NCBI RefSeq assembly: GCF_014779765.1
Contig: NZ_JACXZA010000004.1
Span: forward strand, 434,001-498,000
Direction of reading: 5' to 3'
Source of the DNA: Paenibacillus terricola
GTDB lineage: Bacteria > Bacillota > Bacilli > Paenibacillales > Paenibacillaceae
DNA length: 64,000 bases
The translations under genes and the position numbers were made by a program. Numbering within the stretch: the stretch's first letter is position 1; every line of letters starts with the position of its first letter. A model generated the notes under the pieces. That model was given only the letters and a program-made list of their open reading frames with translations. It ran no database searches and had not been told where the DNA came from. Positions 1 to 9,607 of this stretch are shown piece after piece.

Positions 1-2064
1 GATTTTGCTGCCGCCCGGAATTATTCTATATCGTTGGCATCGCAGCCATGGATATTGGTGCTCGACGCGGATGAACGGTTGGAGCCAATGGCAGTGGAGG
101 AATGGAGGACGCTGCTCGGGGCAGAGGGGCATTGGGGCTACTATGTTCGGCTTATAAGCCGCCTTGGACCGACGGATGCAGAGCAAGAAGGGGCGGCTGT
201 GACCGATGCCGTCTGCCGATTGTTCCGCAACGATGCACGCATTCGGTTCGCAGGGATCATCCACGAAGAGTGTGCGACGGCTGTAGCCGCACTGCATGGG
301 CAGCCGATTGCGATCTCATCGCTGGTGATACGGCATGAAGGCTATCGAAGCGACGTGGTGGCGATGCGGAGGAAGGGCGAGCGGAATGCGAGTCTGCTCA
401 CTCGGGCGCTTGCGGCGAGTCCAGATGATCCGCTGCTGCGTTATGCAGCAGGAACGGAGCTGCTTGGCGCAGGCCGCTGGTTAGAGGCTGCGGCGTGGCT
501 GCAGCCATTAACGGGGCAACTGGACGAGAGCTGCGGCTTCGCGTCTGATGTCTATTTGAAGCTGTCCCATGCTTATCGGATGGCAGGTTGTCCAGACGAG
601 GCTGTTGCGGCGGCTGGAGAAGGATTGCGCGTATATGGCGATTTCCCTGACCTTTATGAGGCGCTGGCAGCCGTGTATATGGATCGGGATGATGCGCGGG
701 CAGCTCTGCAGGTGCTGCAACAAGCAATTGCCATAGGGAAGGCGGCGCCGTACTATTCATCCGTCGAAGGCGCTGGCGGCTATCGGACAATGTACGAAGC
801 GGGCGTTGCATGTGAGCGATTGTACGATTGGCGGGGAGCTGCGACTTTTTACTCGGCAGCGCTTAAGGAGCGTCCGGGGCTGGAGCGCGCATGGGTTCGG
901 CTGCTGCTGCTTGCTCAAGGAGCTGAAGGTGAGCTTGTGCAAGCAGGCATGCAGCTATGGCAAGATGCGGTAGAACAATTGCTGATGCTGCGGGGCAAGG
1001 CCGAGGATGGGGAAAGTGCGCGAACGTTAGAGCGGAAGCGGCTGTCGGTGGCGCAGTTGCTGCTTCAACTTCATGAAGCGGACATCGTTGCTCCTTACGT
1101 TGAACGACTGATAGAGGGAACGGGAGAGCGTGGGGGATGGCTGCTCGGATGGCTGAGGCTGCAGCAGGGCGATCTGGCGGATACGGAGCGGCTATGGGCA
1201 GAAGCGCTGCCGTATTTGCAGGACGGTGAAGCAGCAATGCTTCAAGTAGTATTGGATTGCATCGGGCATGGCAGGCGGGAAGGGCTGGACGCGGTGTTTG
1301 ATGAAGCGCTGCTGTTAGCCGGGGATTGGAGGAGTTGGCTGCAGCGGACAATGGACAGCGGTGGTGCAGGGCGTCCGCTGCCGCCAGTGCTGCAGTTAGA
1401 CGCGCTGCTTCGTAGATTGGAGCGGGAGCATAAGGCTGGGATAGGAAGCGAATCGAGTTATGCTGCGGATGGGATTGTCGGCGGAGGAACGGAGACGGAT
1501 CGTTGCATGAAGCAGAAGGCGGGCGAGGGGAATCGGGCTGGGTATGGTGGAGAGCGGACGGGTGACGAGGGAGATGACGCGGGTTGTGGCATAGAGCGGA
1601 CAGGTGAAGGGGGAAATGAGGTTGGCTGTGGTGTAGAGCGGACGGGTGGCCGAGGAACTGAGGCAGGTCGAGGGATAGAGCAGAATCCGAGAGAAGCAGC
1701 CGAGGCGAGGCGTGGCCGGGATAACGGGTTGGCAAAATACGCGTGTCAGCCTGCGCAGCTTCGTTTTGCAGGTTCGCCGTTCGCGGAGGAGCTTGCAGCC
1801 GGGCTGCTGGCGGCAGCGGCAGGCCGTTGGCGCGAGGCGTGCGACTGCTTCGCCGCCGCCCGCTCTGCGGCGGCGCATCCGTTGCAAGGGCGCGCGGCAG
1901 CGTCCGCTCTTGCAGCTGCTTTCGCCGCACGAGCGAGCGAGACGCTCGCGAGCGGCGATTATGCCAGCGCATGCGGAGCCGGCGCCGCTGACATGCTGCC
2001 GCAGCCGCTAAGATGCTGCAGCGAGCTGCGGCTTATTGCTCTCACGGCGCTGTATCCGCCGTGA
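1..2064 (+). CDS. Family 2 glycosyltransferase with TPR-like repeats, 5' end cut by the window
   Basis: The reading frame is open from base 1, so the gene starts outside the window; the first TTG inside it (34) is not the real start. Residues WILVLDADERLE near the left edge are the metal-binding DxD segment of a GT2 (GT-A) domain whose nucleotide-binding half is missing here. After about residue 130 the protein becomes helical, Ala/Leu-rich and TPR-like. A Gly/Glu/Arg-rich block of four 14-residue repeats interrupts it near residues 510-565. The C-terminus ends in LRLIALTALYPP, and DNA like this end recurs as tandem repeats downstream. GT2-TPR proteins commonly glycosylate proteins or surface polymers; the acceptor is unknown. 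It converges on three further glycosyltransferase-type genes. Confidence 0.8.
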   Translation, partial: DFAAARNYSISLASQPWILVLDADERLEPMAVEEWRTLLGAEGHWGYYVRLISRLGPTDAEQEGAAVTDAVCRLFRNDARIRFAGIIHEECATAVAALHGQPIAISSLVIRHEGYRSDVVAMRRKGERNASLLTRALAASPDDPLLRYAAGTELLGAGRWLEAAAWLQPLTGQLDESCGFASDVYLKLSHAYRMAGCPDEAVAAAGEGLRVYGDFPDLYEALAAVYMDRDDARAALQVLQQAIAIGKAAPYYSSVEGAGGYRTMYEAGVACERLYDWRGAATFYSAALKERPGLERAWVRLLLLAQGAEGELVQAGMQLWQDAVEQLLMLRGKAEDGESARTLERKRLSVAQLLLQLHEADIVAPYVERLIEGTGERGGWLLGWLRLQQGDLADTERLWAEALPYLQDGEAAMLQVVLDCIGHGRREGLDAVFDEALLLAGDWRSWLQRTMDSGGAGRPLPPVLQLDALLRRLEREHKAGIGSESSYAADGIVGGGTETDRCMKQKAGEGNRAGYGGERTGDEGDDAGCGIERTGEGGNEVGCGVERTGGRGTEAGRGIEQNPREAAEARRGRDNGLAKYACQPAQLRFAGSPFAEELAAGLLAAAAGRWREACDCFAAARSAAAHPLQGRAAASALAAAFAARASETLASGDYASACGAGAADMLPQPLRCCSELRLIALTALYPP
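1528..1695 (+). repeat. Intragenic 42-bp tandem repeat, four copies
   Basis: Four consecutive 42-bp units (1528, 1570, 1612, 1654) keep the reading frame and encode 14-residue units of the form GxxxGxGxERTGxx. The last unit is the most diverged. The block is a low-complexity linker inside the TPR part of the glycosyltransferase and could vary in copy number. Confidence 0.8.
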
Positions 2065-2149
2065 GCTAGTGAGAGGGGATGCGGGACGCGAGGCCATGAT
2101 GCAGACGGGGCTAGCGCTCCGGACCGTGAACGGAAATGTGCTGTGGCTT

Positions 2150-2580
2150 GTTGACTTCGTGGCGCTATGTCCGAATGAGATGTCATGAAGTTAGCATCGG
2201 AAGCCGTGGTGTCGACGAAACGAAAGCTCCGGTTCGCGAGCTGCGGCTTGTTGGCCTCGCGTCGCAATACCTGAGTGAGATCTCAGAGGTGATACAGGAA
2301 GCCGTGATGTCGACGAAATGAAAGTTCTGATTCGCGAGCAGCGGCTTGTTGATCTCGCGTCGCAATACCCGAGTGAGATATCAGGGGTGGTACAGGAAGC
2401 CGTTGTGTCGACGAAACGAAAGCTCTGATTCGCGAGCAGCGTCTTGTTGGTCTCGCGTCGCAATACCCGAGTGAGATCTCAGAGGTGTTACCGGAAGCCG
2501 TGGTGTCGACGAAACGAAAGCTCTGATTCGCGAGCAGCGTCTTGTTGGTCTCGCGACGCTTTATCCGAGTGAGCTATTAT
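2150..2580. repeat. Degenerate 98-bp tandem repeats between convergent glycosyltransferase genes
   Basis: Units begin at about 2150 (100 bp, most diverged), 2250, 2348 and 2446 (98 bp each), with a partial unit from 2544 that runs into the 3' end of the minus-strand gene. Shared blocks include GTGTCGACGAAACGAAAG and TTCGCGAGCAGCG. The start of each unit resembles the last ~45 bases of the upstream glycosyltransferase gene (from about 2022), so that gene end looks like a further, older copy. No conserved reading frame or terminator is seen in the 512-bp gap. Confidence 0.85.
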
Positions 2581-3713
2581 GGTGCGGGACGGGAAGCGAG
2601 CTGCTGCTCGATTATCTCCATCCAGCTTTTGCGCCAGCGGCTAATATCGAACGACAGCGCTGTTTCGCGTCCGAACTTGCTGAATTTGCGGCGGAGCGGC
2701 TTGTCGTTGAGCAGGCTGTCGACAGCATCGGCAATCGCATCCGAGTTCGGCGGCACGCGTCTTCCGTTCAGTCCGTCGATCACGAGATCGTTCAAGCCCC
2801 CGACATCCGTCGCCACGACGGGGACGCCGCAGCTCATTGCTTCCAGACAAGCAAGCGAAGTACCTTCCGAGAATATGGTCGGGATGACCGCAATGTCTGC
2901 TCCCGCGTAGGCTTGTCGCATCTCATCCATCGAGTAAGCGCGCTGTTCGATGCGCTTCTTCGCGGGATGTGATTCATGCCATAAGCGGAATGCGTCAGCA
3001 ATATTCGTTCCGTCGACGAGTTCGCCAGCGAATTCAATTACGAGATCGCCGCGCGTCTGCAGCAGCCGCTCCGCAGCGAGCATCATCGTTATGACCCCGC
3101 GCTCATAGCTTAAACGGCGCGGGACGATTACCCGATAGCCGCGCTTGCGGGGTTGATTGCGGTTTGCGCTGCTTGTTGGCGTATAGAGCTCGGTGTCGAC
3201 GCTATTTGGGAGCAACGTGATTTTATCCCTATCATCGAATTCGCATGTTGCTCTTGCATACGTCTGAAAATGCGAATCGACCGACACAATTCGGTCGAGC
3301 TGCTGCACTGCCTGTCGAAAGGCAGCCGCTATCCCGTCCTTCGTGCTCATTAGCACCGAACCATGATCCCAGTTGATCCCATGACAGATTCCGATGCTGC
3401 CCGGCTTGAATCTGATCGGGTGCCACAAGCAGCTTGCGTAGATGAGGAGCCCTTCTGCTTCTTCTGCCATCGATTCGAACGCCTCCGACACTTTGCCAAG
3501 CTCATAGGTGTGGCCGATGACCTCCGTTCCTTCGAATGAAGTACGGAATGGCTCGAAGTAGGACAGTTGATGCACGACCGGACGCAGCCCCATCGCATGG
3601 ATGACGCCGCACAGCTCTCGAATATACCGTTCCAGCCCGCCGCCGAACAGTCGCTTGAACTGCCGGTTGTACCCGTCCACATAGCTATGGGTTAGAATGC
3701 TGACCGTCTGCAT
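2577..3713 (-). CDS. Family 4 glycosyltransferase (GT-B)
   Basis: A 378-residue GT-B enzyme. The N-terminal domain has an acceptor-side Gly loop (FGGGLERYIREL, near residue 24), and the C-terminal domain has the GT4 signature E(x)7E in FSEGTSLACLEAMSCGVPVVATDVGG, which binds the nucleotide-sugar. I take the ATG at 3713 (MQTVSILTH) because GAGGAG lies 8 bases before it; the in-frame ATG at 3737 has no such site and would overlap the upstream gene. It is the last gene of a three-gene minus-strand operon, 5 bp after the preceding stop. Donor and acceptor cannot be read from sequence. Confidence 0.85.
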   Translation of the reverse strand: MQTVSILTHSYVDGYNRQFKRLFGGGLERYIRELCGVIHAMGLRPVVHQLSYFEPFRTSFEGTEVIGHTYELGKVSEAFESMAEEAEGLLIYASCLWHPIRFKPGSIGICHGINWDHGSVLMSTKDGIAAAFRQAVQQLDRIVSVDSHFQTYARATCEFDDRDKITLLPNSVDTELYTPTSSANRNQPRKRGYRVIVPRRLSYERGVITMMLAAERLLQTRGDLVIEFAGELVDGTNIADAFRLWHESHPAKKRIEQRAYSMDEMRQAYAGADIAVIPTIFSEGTSLACLEAMSCGVPVVATDVGGLNDLVIDGLNGRRVPPNSDAIADAVDSLLNDKPLRRKFSKFGRETALSFDISRWRKSWMEIIEQQLASRPAP

Positions 3714-3718
3714 CCGTT

Positions 3719-4444
3719 TCACTCCTCCTCGACCCATCGAACCAGATTCGGCGCAGGATCGAGTATCGACTCGTATTGATCGACGTTGCCCCAGCGGCCA
3801 TCGGGGTCCAATTCCTTATAACGATTGTATTTGGCGAGCCGGTCGGATGTATCGCCCGCCCAACCCCAGTGCTTCACGCGCAGCTCCGAACGCAGTCCCG
3901 GCAGTGCGGAGCAGGTGAACGGGAGTCGGGGGACGTGATGATCCCATTTGGGGTAAGCATAATGGAAGCCGGGGAGATGGCGGACGAGCATCATCGTATG
4001 GCGGCGGTGCAGGTTCCACCATAGATCGTCGCGATAGTGCGTCAGCGATCCCCAAAAATCAAACATGCGCAGCGCAGCCCAATCATATTGATCTTGATCG
4101 ATTAGCTCCCGTAGACGGCGAATGGTGCGGCGCTCTAGAAACTCATCCGCATCGATGGCGAGCAGCCAGTCGGGATCGGTTGACACCGCTGTTTCCCACA
4201 GGAGTGAGCGCAGCTTCCACTCTTCGCCGAACATCGGACGCCGCAGCTCCACAAGACGTACAACCTTCGGAAACGCGCGACACAGCTCTGGCGTGCCGTC
4301 TGTGCTGGCATCGTCGACGATGACGATCTCATCGACAACGTCGGACAGCTGCGCAAGCGATGCCTCCAGATAGCGTCCGCGCTCGTTGCGCACCTGCATC
4401 ATTGCGGTCAGCTTGTTGCCGGAAGCTTTGCGCAGACTTTGCAT
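3719..4444 (-). CDS. Family 2 glycosyltransferase
   Basis: A compact 241-residue GT-A enzyme. Residues 1-100 carry the GT2 fold: a start strand MMQVRNE, the nucleotide-binding Asp pair in EIVIVDDASTDGT, and the DxD metal site in WLLAIDADEFLE. The C-terminal part is Trp- and His-rich (HRRHTMMLVRHLPGFHY, KWDHHVPRL), like short TPR-less relatives that glycosylate spore or surface proteins. GGGAGG lies upstream of the ATG. It sits 118 bp after the preceding minus-strand gene and 5 bp before the GT4 gene, so the pair is probably cotranscribed. The acceptor is unknown. Confidence 0.85.
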   Translation of the reverse strand: MQSLRKASGNKLTAMMQVRNERGRYLEASLAQLSDVVDEIVIVDDASTDGTPELCRAFPKVVRLVELRRPMFGEEWKLRSLLWETAVSTDPDWLLAIDADEFLERRTIRRLRELIDQDQYDWAALRMFDFWGSLTHYRDDLWWNLHRRHTMMLVRHLPGFHYAYPKWDHHVPRLPFTCSALPGLRSELRVKHWGWAGDTSDRLAKYNRYKELDPDGRWGNVDQYESILDPAPNLVRWVEEE

Positions 4445-4562
4445 GCTGAACCCTCCCTATTGAATCGTAATCACGTGGTTGAGTGACTGATAAGCTGCAG
4501 AAATGCATCATATGGAGCGTCCGCCGCCGCCGTCCAACGCCTCGCGCTACCGCGGCCTCGCG

Positions 4563-5933
4563 CTACCGCAGCGTTGCGGTGCCGCCGTCGGCGAGGCGCT
4601 GGACGGCGGCGTCCAGCAGGGACAGCTCCGTCAGCGCGCCGATGGCGTCCTGTCGCATCTCCGTCGCGCGAAGGAACGATAGAATCGCCTCGCGCCGGCA
4701 GCCATTCAGCAGGAGGGCGGTGCCTTGCAATAGCTCATAGTCAGTGCGATCTTTTGCAGATAGCGCTGCCCTTTGCCCGAGCCACTGGCTCGCACGCCTT
4801 ACACACCCCGATTGCAGCAGCGAGTCAACCAGCAGTTGACGAGCTGTCGATGTGTGATCGGCGTACAAGTTACTCCATTGCCCGTCTGCATTAGTGCGCA
4901 TATCCTTAGTACTCCCCTTGGCATGCTGCACCCCTCCAGCATCGCTTTCCCCATTCTCGTCGTCCGCTACATTCGCTTGTTCTGTATCGCCACCTACTCT
5001 TGTCGCCAATTCGTCCACCAACTTCTCCAGTCTTGCCGCCGCTTCCCGATGATCATCGTTCAACCGCAGCAGCATGACCGCGACGAGCTCGTGTTCGCCG
5101 TCTGCTAGTCTTCGGCGGAGTTCTTCAGCCCTGGCACGTTCAATGGGAGTAGTGGCTGTTGCTTCATATGCCTGTACCGCCGACTTCAGCTTGCCCTGCG
5201 AGGCAAGCAGCGCCGAACGAAACCGATAAATGCCGTCGAGCGCATGCTCGTCGCCTTGCAGCACAGCATGCTCAAACGCGCCAAGCAGTTCCCGTTCAGC
5301 GCCGGCAGTATCGCCGAGCAAATAGAGATAGACCGAACGATAGAACATGAATACGGAGTTCTCTCCCCGCTCGGACAGTTTCTCCCGATAAGCAGCTTCC
5401 CGCCGCTGCCGCTGCAGCCTGCAGAGCGGCGAGGGGTCGGTGCCGTCCGCCGCCCATAGACCTGCTTGCGAGGCGAACCAGTCCGACGTCTCGTCCGCGC
5501 CATCCCATACAAACACATTGTCGCGGCGAAATGACAGATCCAAATAATACGGCTCCGACAGCGTCATGACGAAGGAGGCTTCTCCCGCCAGACGTCCGCG
5601 CCAGTTCGCCTCCAACTGATCCTCGCCCGCCTCCCCGGCTGTCCACGCGCCTAGCAGTCGGGGGCGTAGAGGCAAAACCGCTGCCGCCCAGCACGGATGC
5701 AGCACGAAGGCTGTCACTCGGCTCCAGTCGACGCGCTGCAATTCGCCAGTCGACAGGGCGGTAACATTGGACGGCGCGCCTGCCAGCGACCGCTGCGGAT
5801 TGTTCGTGACCCAGCGGATCGGATGTTTGGCGGCAATCGGAGACAGATGAGCGGAGAATAGAGTGTTGTTCCAAGGCGCATCGGGAAAAACGACCACGCA
5901 AGGTCGGTCCGATGTTGTCGTTGTTGGTTTCAC
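4563..5933 (-). CDS. Glycosyltransferase-like protein with helical repeat C-terminus
   Basis: The protein has 456 residues and starts at GTG 5933, with GGGAGG 8 bases upstream. Residues 1-160 look like the first Rossmann half of a GT4 enzyme (CVVVFPDAPWNN at the start, later FVMTLSEPYYLDLS). The rest is helical and TPR-like instead of a normal second GT-B domain, and I see no E(x)7E motif. It may therefore be a non-catalytic partner or a very divergent transferase. It is first in the minus-strand operon with the GT2 and GT4 genes, divergent from the sodium symporter. No firm family assignment is possible from sequence alone. Confidence 0.6.
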   Translation of the reverse strand: MKPTTTTSDRPCVVVFPDAPWNNTLFSAHLSPIAAKHPIRWVTNNPQRSLAGAPSNVTALSTGELQRVDWSRVTAFVLHPCWAAAVLPLRPRLLGAWTAGEAGEDQLEANWRGRLAGEASFVMTLSEPYYLDLSFRRDNVFVWDGADETSDWFASQAGLWAADGTDPSPLCRLQRQRREAAYREKLSERGENSVFMFYRSVYLYLLGDTAGAERELLGAFEHAVLQGDEHALDGIYRFRSALLASQGKLKSAVQAYEATATTPIERARAEELRRRLADGEHELVAVMLLRLNDDHREAAARLEKLVDELATRVGGDTEQANVADDENGESDAGGVQHAKGSTKDMRTNADGQWSNLYADHTSTARQLLVDSLLQSGCVRRASQWLGQRAALSAKDRTDYELLQGTALLLNGCRREAILSFLRATEMRQDAIGALTELSLLDAAVQRLADGGTATLR

Positions 5934-6076
5934 GGCTGGCGCCTCCCTGACCTAGATAATGGCATTGTATGGGCGAATGACGGGGAAGGTGCGAATCGAA
6001 GCGTTCGAATTGAAATGGATCATGTTGACAACAATACTGCTGTCGAGAGCGCGAGTATGCAGAATGAGGTGGCGGC

Positions 6077-7447
6077 ATGAGCAAGGATCAGCAAGCAAAC
6101 ATGGTTCACGAAGAAACCGACACGACGACCGGCACGAAGGAGAGGTTCTCGCGATCCGGATTTATTTTGGCTGCGATCGGCAGTTCAGTCGGTCTCGGCA
6201 ACATGTGGAAGTTTCCGTACATAACGGGTTTATACGGCGGGGCGGCATTTTTTCTCCTGTTCACCATCTGTTTGCTATTTATCGGTTTGCCGGTTCTTAT
6301 GGCGGAAATGACGATCGGGCGGGGCGGACGAGGAAGCCCGGCGATTGCATTGGTTCGTCTCAGCGGCCAACGTCTGTGGGGCGGATTCGGAGTGCTGTCG
6401 ATTGCCGGGGCTTTCTTCATCATGTCGTTCTATGCCGTCGTTGCGGGCTGGACGATGCATTATGCAGTCCTTTCATTCGGGGGAGTCATTCATGAGGGCG
6501 TCGACGTGGCGGCAACCTTCAATAACTTCATTGGCGGCTTTCTCCCGGTACTGTGGCAGTTTATCGTTATGGTAGTGACAGGATGGATTGTCATTCGAGG
6601 CGCGTCGGGTATCGAAAAGTTCAACAAAGTGCTCATTCCGGCGCTTGTTCTCATTCTGCTCTTCCTGATGGTTCGGGTGCTGATGCTGCCAGGGGCAGGG
6701 ACGGGCGTCGAGTTTTTCCTGAAGCCGGATTTCAGCAAGCTGTCGAATGAATCGGTTCTCGTAGCGCTCGGCCACGCCTTCTTCTCGCTGTCGCTCGGGA
6801 TGGGGACGATGATGACGTACGGCGCTTATGTCGATCGAGAGCAATCGCTCGGAGGGGCAACGCTCGCTGTCGGCGGGGGCGATCTGTTGTATGCCCTGCT
6901 GGCGGGTCTTATTATTTTCCCGACGACATTCGCTTATGGCATCGAACCCGGGCAAGGACCGGGGCTTGCGTTCGTTGCGCTGCCTGCCGCATTCTCTGCG
7001 ATGCCGGTCGGATGGTTGTTCGGCGGCTTGTTCTTCCTTCTGCTAGCCATTGCGGCGCTCACTTCTTGCGTCTCGCTGCTCGAGGTGCCTATCGCGTATG
7101 CGATTGATCGGTGGGGCTGGGGGCGGAACAAAGCGACGATTGTGACATGCTCGCTCTGTTTTCTCGTAGGCATTCCGTCTGCGATTTCCGTAGGGGGAGC
7201 TGCTCAGGGGCTGCATTGGGGATCGCGGTCGTTCTTCGACTGGACCGATTTCATCGCGTCCAATATCATTCTTCCTCTTGGTGGGTTGGTAGTTACAATA
7301 TTCGTTGGTTATGTCTGGAAAAATGCTGCGAAAGAAGCTGGTCTGACAGCAGGCTGGTTCATGCTCTGGTTGTTCATCCTCCGCTATGTGGCGCCCATTC
7401 TGATCGTGCTCGTATTCCTCCACACTTCGGGGATTATTAAGATCTAA
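6077..7447 (+). CDS. Sodium-dependent transporter of the NSS/SNF family
   Basis: A 456-residue, very hydrophobic protein with the family-defining first helix GSSVGLGNMWKFPYITG, which forms the sodium and substrate sites in LeuT-like transporters. About 11 membrane segments follow, the usual number for bacterial members. It imports an amino acid or related amine with sodium at the cytoplasmic membrane; the substrate cannot be read from sequence. Start ATG 6077 follows GAGGTGGCGGC. It is a single-gene unit, divergent from the glycosyltransferase operon and convergent with the ABC exporter operon. Confidence 0.93.
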   Translation: MSKDQQANMVHEETDTTTGTKERFSRSGFILAAIGSSVGLGNMWKFPYITGLYGGAAFFLLFTICLLFIGLPVLMAEMTIGRGGRGSPAIALVRLSGQRLWGGFGVLSIAGAFFIMSFYAVVAGWTMHYAVLSFGGVIHEGVDVAATFNNFIGGFLPVLWQFIVMVVTGWIVIRGASGIEKFNKVLIPALVLILLFLMVRVLMLPGAGTGVEFFLKPDFSKLSNESVLVALGHAFFSLSLGMGTMMTYGAYVDREQSLGGATLAVGGGDLLYALLAGLIIFPTTFAYGIEPGQGPGLAFVALPAAFSAMPVGWLFGGLFFLLLAIAALTSCVSLLEVPIAYAIDRWGWGRNKATIVTCSLCFLVGIPSAISVGGAAQGLHWGSRSFFDWTDFIASNIILPLGGLVVTIFVGYVWKNAAKEAGLTAGWFMLWLFILRYVAPILIVLVFLHTSGIIKI

Positions 7448-7490
7448 GAAGCAGCTTGGCAGCGCTGAAACGAAGTCTCGATAAAAATTT

Positions 7491-7528
7491 AACAGCCCGC
7501 CTTCCCAGTCAAGGGAGAGCGGGCTGTT
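7491..7528 (-). terminator. Terminator of the ABC exporter operon
   Basis: A 10-bp perfect stem, AACAGCCCGC paired with GCGGGCTGTT. Read on the minus strand it is followed by AAATTTTTAT, so it best fits the exporter operon. It may also slow plus-strand reading from the symporter gene. Confidence 0.75.
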
Positions 7529-7609
7529 CTACCGAATAAGATACCTCTACGTGAGGTCGCTCATCCCTGAACGACCTCGATAGAGTTCTTCTCATTGCGA
7601 AACAGATTG

Positions 7610-9607
7610 CTAAATCGCTTCCGGCTGCTTCTTGCTTCCCGAGAATTGGCTCTCGTACAGATCAGCGTAGAAGCCGCGCTGCGCAAGCAGCTCTTCGTGC
7701 GAGCCTTGCTCGATGACAGCGCCTTGGTTCATGACAAGGATGCGGTCCGCATCGCGAATCGTCGAGAGACGGTGCGCGATAACGAAGCTTGTGCGGCCTT
7801 CCATCAGCGCGTTCATCGCCTGCTGGATGTGGACCTCTGTCCGCGTATCGACGCTGCTTGTCGCTTCGTCAAGGATGAGAATTTGCGGATCGGCCAGCAC
7901 GGCGCGAGCGATAGTGAGCAGCTGCTTTTGACCCTGTGACAGGTTGGAGGCTTCCTCATTCAAAATCGTATCATACCCGTCCGGCAGCGTACGGATGAAG
8001 TGATCCGCATAGGCAGCTTTCGCCGAACGCACGACATCCTCTTCCGTTGCACCGATACGGCCATATGCGATATTGTCGCGAATCGTGCCGTTGAACAACC
8101 AAGTGTCCTGCAGCACCATGCCGAACTTGTTGCGCAGTTCGCCGCGCGGCATATCGACGATGTTCTTGCCGTCAATCGTAATCTGCCCGTCATTCAGCTC
8201 GTAGAAGCGCATGAGCAGATTGATCAGCGTTGTTTTGCCGGCGCCGGTTGGTCCGACAATAGCGATCGTCTGCCCTTGCTTCACGTCGATGTTCAGATCG
8301 GTCATGAGCGGAGCATCTTCCTTGTAGCCGAACTTCACATGCTGGAAATTCACTTCTCCTGCAGCGGCTTTATTCAGCGAAACAGCATTGCTCGGAGAAG
8401 TCGCACGTGCCTCCGGCACTTCCTCTTCCTCATCCAGCAGCTCGAATACGCGCTCCGCCGAGGCGATCGTCGATTGGATAATGTTCGCGATCTGAGCGGT
8501 CTGCGTAATCGGCATCGTAAATTGGCGCGAGTACGAGATGAACGCCTGCACGTCACCGACGGTAATCCGTTGATGGAGCACGAAGAGGCCGCCGGCTACG
8601 CTGACAAGAACATAGCCGATATTGCCGATAAAGCCCATCAACGGCATGATGTTGCCTGAGATAAACTGCGCGCGCCAGCCAGACTGGTACAGACGCTCGT
8701 TCACTTCGTTGAACTTGTTGACGGCTGTCTCTTCACGTCCGAACGCCTTGACGATCGTATGGCCCGTGAACATTTCTTCAACATGGCCGTTCAGCTCGCC
8801 GAGCGCTTTCTGCTGACCGATGAAGTGAGTCTGCGACTTCGACGCTATCATTTTAATCACAAAGAAGCTGAGTGGCAGGGTGATGACCGTAATCAAGGTG
8901 AGCAGCGGGCTGATCGTCAGCATCATGACGACAACGCCGATGAGCGTGACGATAGCGGTAATGAACTGCGTCAAGCTCTGCTGGAGCGTACCGCTAATGT
9001 TGTCGACGTCGTTGACCGCGCGGCTCAGAATTTCGCCATGCGTCCGCCCGTCGAAAAATTTAAGAGGCAGCTTCGCCAGCTTCTTATTCACGTCTTCGCG
9101 TATCCCGAAGACGGTACGCTGTGCGACCCCGGCCATAACATATTGCTGGATGTAGCTAAATACCGCACTAATGACGTACAGCACTGCCAATGTAATAAGA
9201 ATACGGCCGATAGCGTCATAGTCGATGGAGGCATTAGGATCGCCATTGATGCGGCCCATCAGTCCTTCGAACAGTTTGGTCGTCGCTTTACCCATAATCT
9301 TCGGTCCAAGAATGGAGAAGACGGTGCTGAGCACCGCGGTAATGAGCACGATCATCAGGGAGAAGCGGTGCGGGCGAAGGTAGCCGACAAGCCGGCGAAG
9401 GGTGCCTTTGAAGTTTTTCGCCTTCTGACCTTTCATCATCATGCCTGCCGGGCCGCCGCGCGGTCCGAAGCCCATGGCGCCTGGTCCCATGCCCCCAGGT
9501 GGACGTTTGTCACCGCCAGATCCGCCAGCGCCTTGCGGTCCGCCACCGCCGCCGCCGCGTTCTGCCAAGTGAGCAGGTTCGGATCGGAATTGTCCAATGG
9601 TTCTCAT
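7610..9607 (-). CDS. Heterodimeric ABC multidrug exporter, catalytically complete half (BmrD/YheH-like)
   Basis: A 665-residue half-transporter: a Gly/Pro-rich N-terminal tail of about 60 residues, six membrane helices, then an ATPase domain. Walker A is GPTGAGKTT (about 450), the signature is LSQGQ (LSGGQ is usual) and Walker B is ILILDEATSSVD with the catalytic Glu; the switch His is in FVIAHRLST. The gene overlaps the upstream ABC gene by four bases (ATGA), a sign of coupled translation. The partner has a degenerate site, so the two probably form a heterodimer of the BmrCD/TM287-288 type that exports drugs or lipophilic compounds. Substrate unknown. Confidence 0.9.
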   Translation of the reverse strand: MRTIGQFRSEPAHLAERGGGGGGPQGAGGSGGDKRPPGGMGPGAMGFGPRGGPAGMMMKGQKAKNFKGTLRRLVGYLRPHRFSLMIVLITAVLSTVFSILGPKIMGKATTKLFEGLMGRINGDPNASIDYDAIGRILITLAVLYVISAVFSYIQQYVMAGVAQRTVFGIREDVNKKLAKLPLKFFDGRTHGEILSRAVNDVDNISGTLQQSLTQFITAIVTLIGVVVMMLTISPLLTLITVITLPLSFFVIKMIASKSQTHFIGQQKALGELNGHVEEMFTGHTIVKAFGREETAVNKFNEVNERLYQSGWRAQFISGNIMPLMGFIGNIGYVLVSVAGGLFVLHQRITVGDVQAFISYSRQFTMPITQTAQIANIIQSTIASAERVFELLDEEEEVPEARATSPSNAVSLNKAAAGEVNFQHVKFGYKEDAPLMTDLNIDVKQGQTIAIVGPTGAGKTTLINLLMRFYELNDGQITIDGKNIVDMPRGELRNKFGMVLQDTWLFNGTIRDNIAYGRIGATEEDVVRSAKAAYADHFIRTLPDGYDTILNEEASNLSQGQKQLLTIARAVLADPQILILDEATSSVDTRTEVHIQQAMNALMEGRTSFVIAHRLSTIRDADRILVMNQGAVIEQGSHEELLAQRGFYADLYESQFSGSKKQPEAI

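Noticed and set aside
863-1972. A 369-codon minus-strand frame rich in His, Pro and Ser inside the first gene
   Set aside because: The repeats in it mirror the 42-bp tandem repeats of the plus-strand gene; the GT-A motif and downstream frame support the plus strand.
2136-2463. Short frames of 60-90 codons in both directions across the 98-bp repeats
   Set aside because: They repeat themselves with the DNA unit, lack ribosome sites and show no protein family features.
2150-2580. CRISPR array
   Set aside because: The units are contiguous and nearly identical along all 98 bases, without unique spacers, and no cas genes are present.
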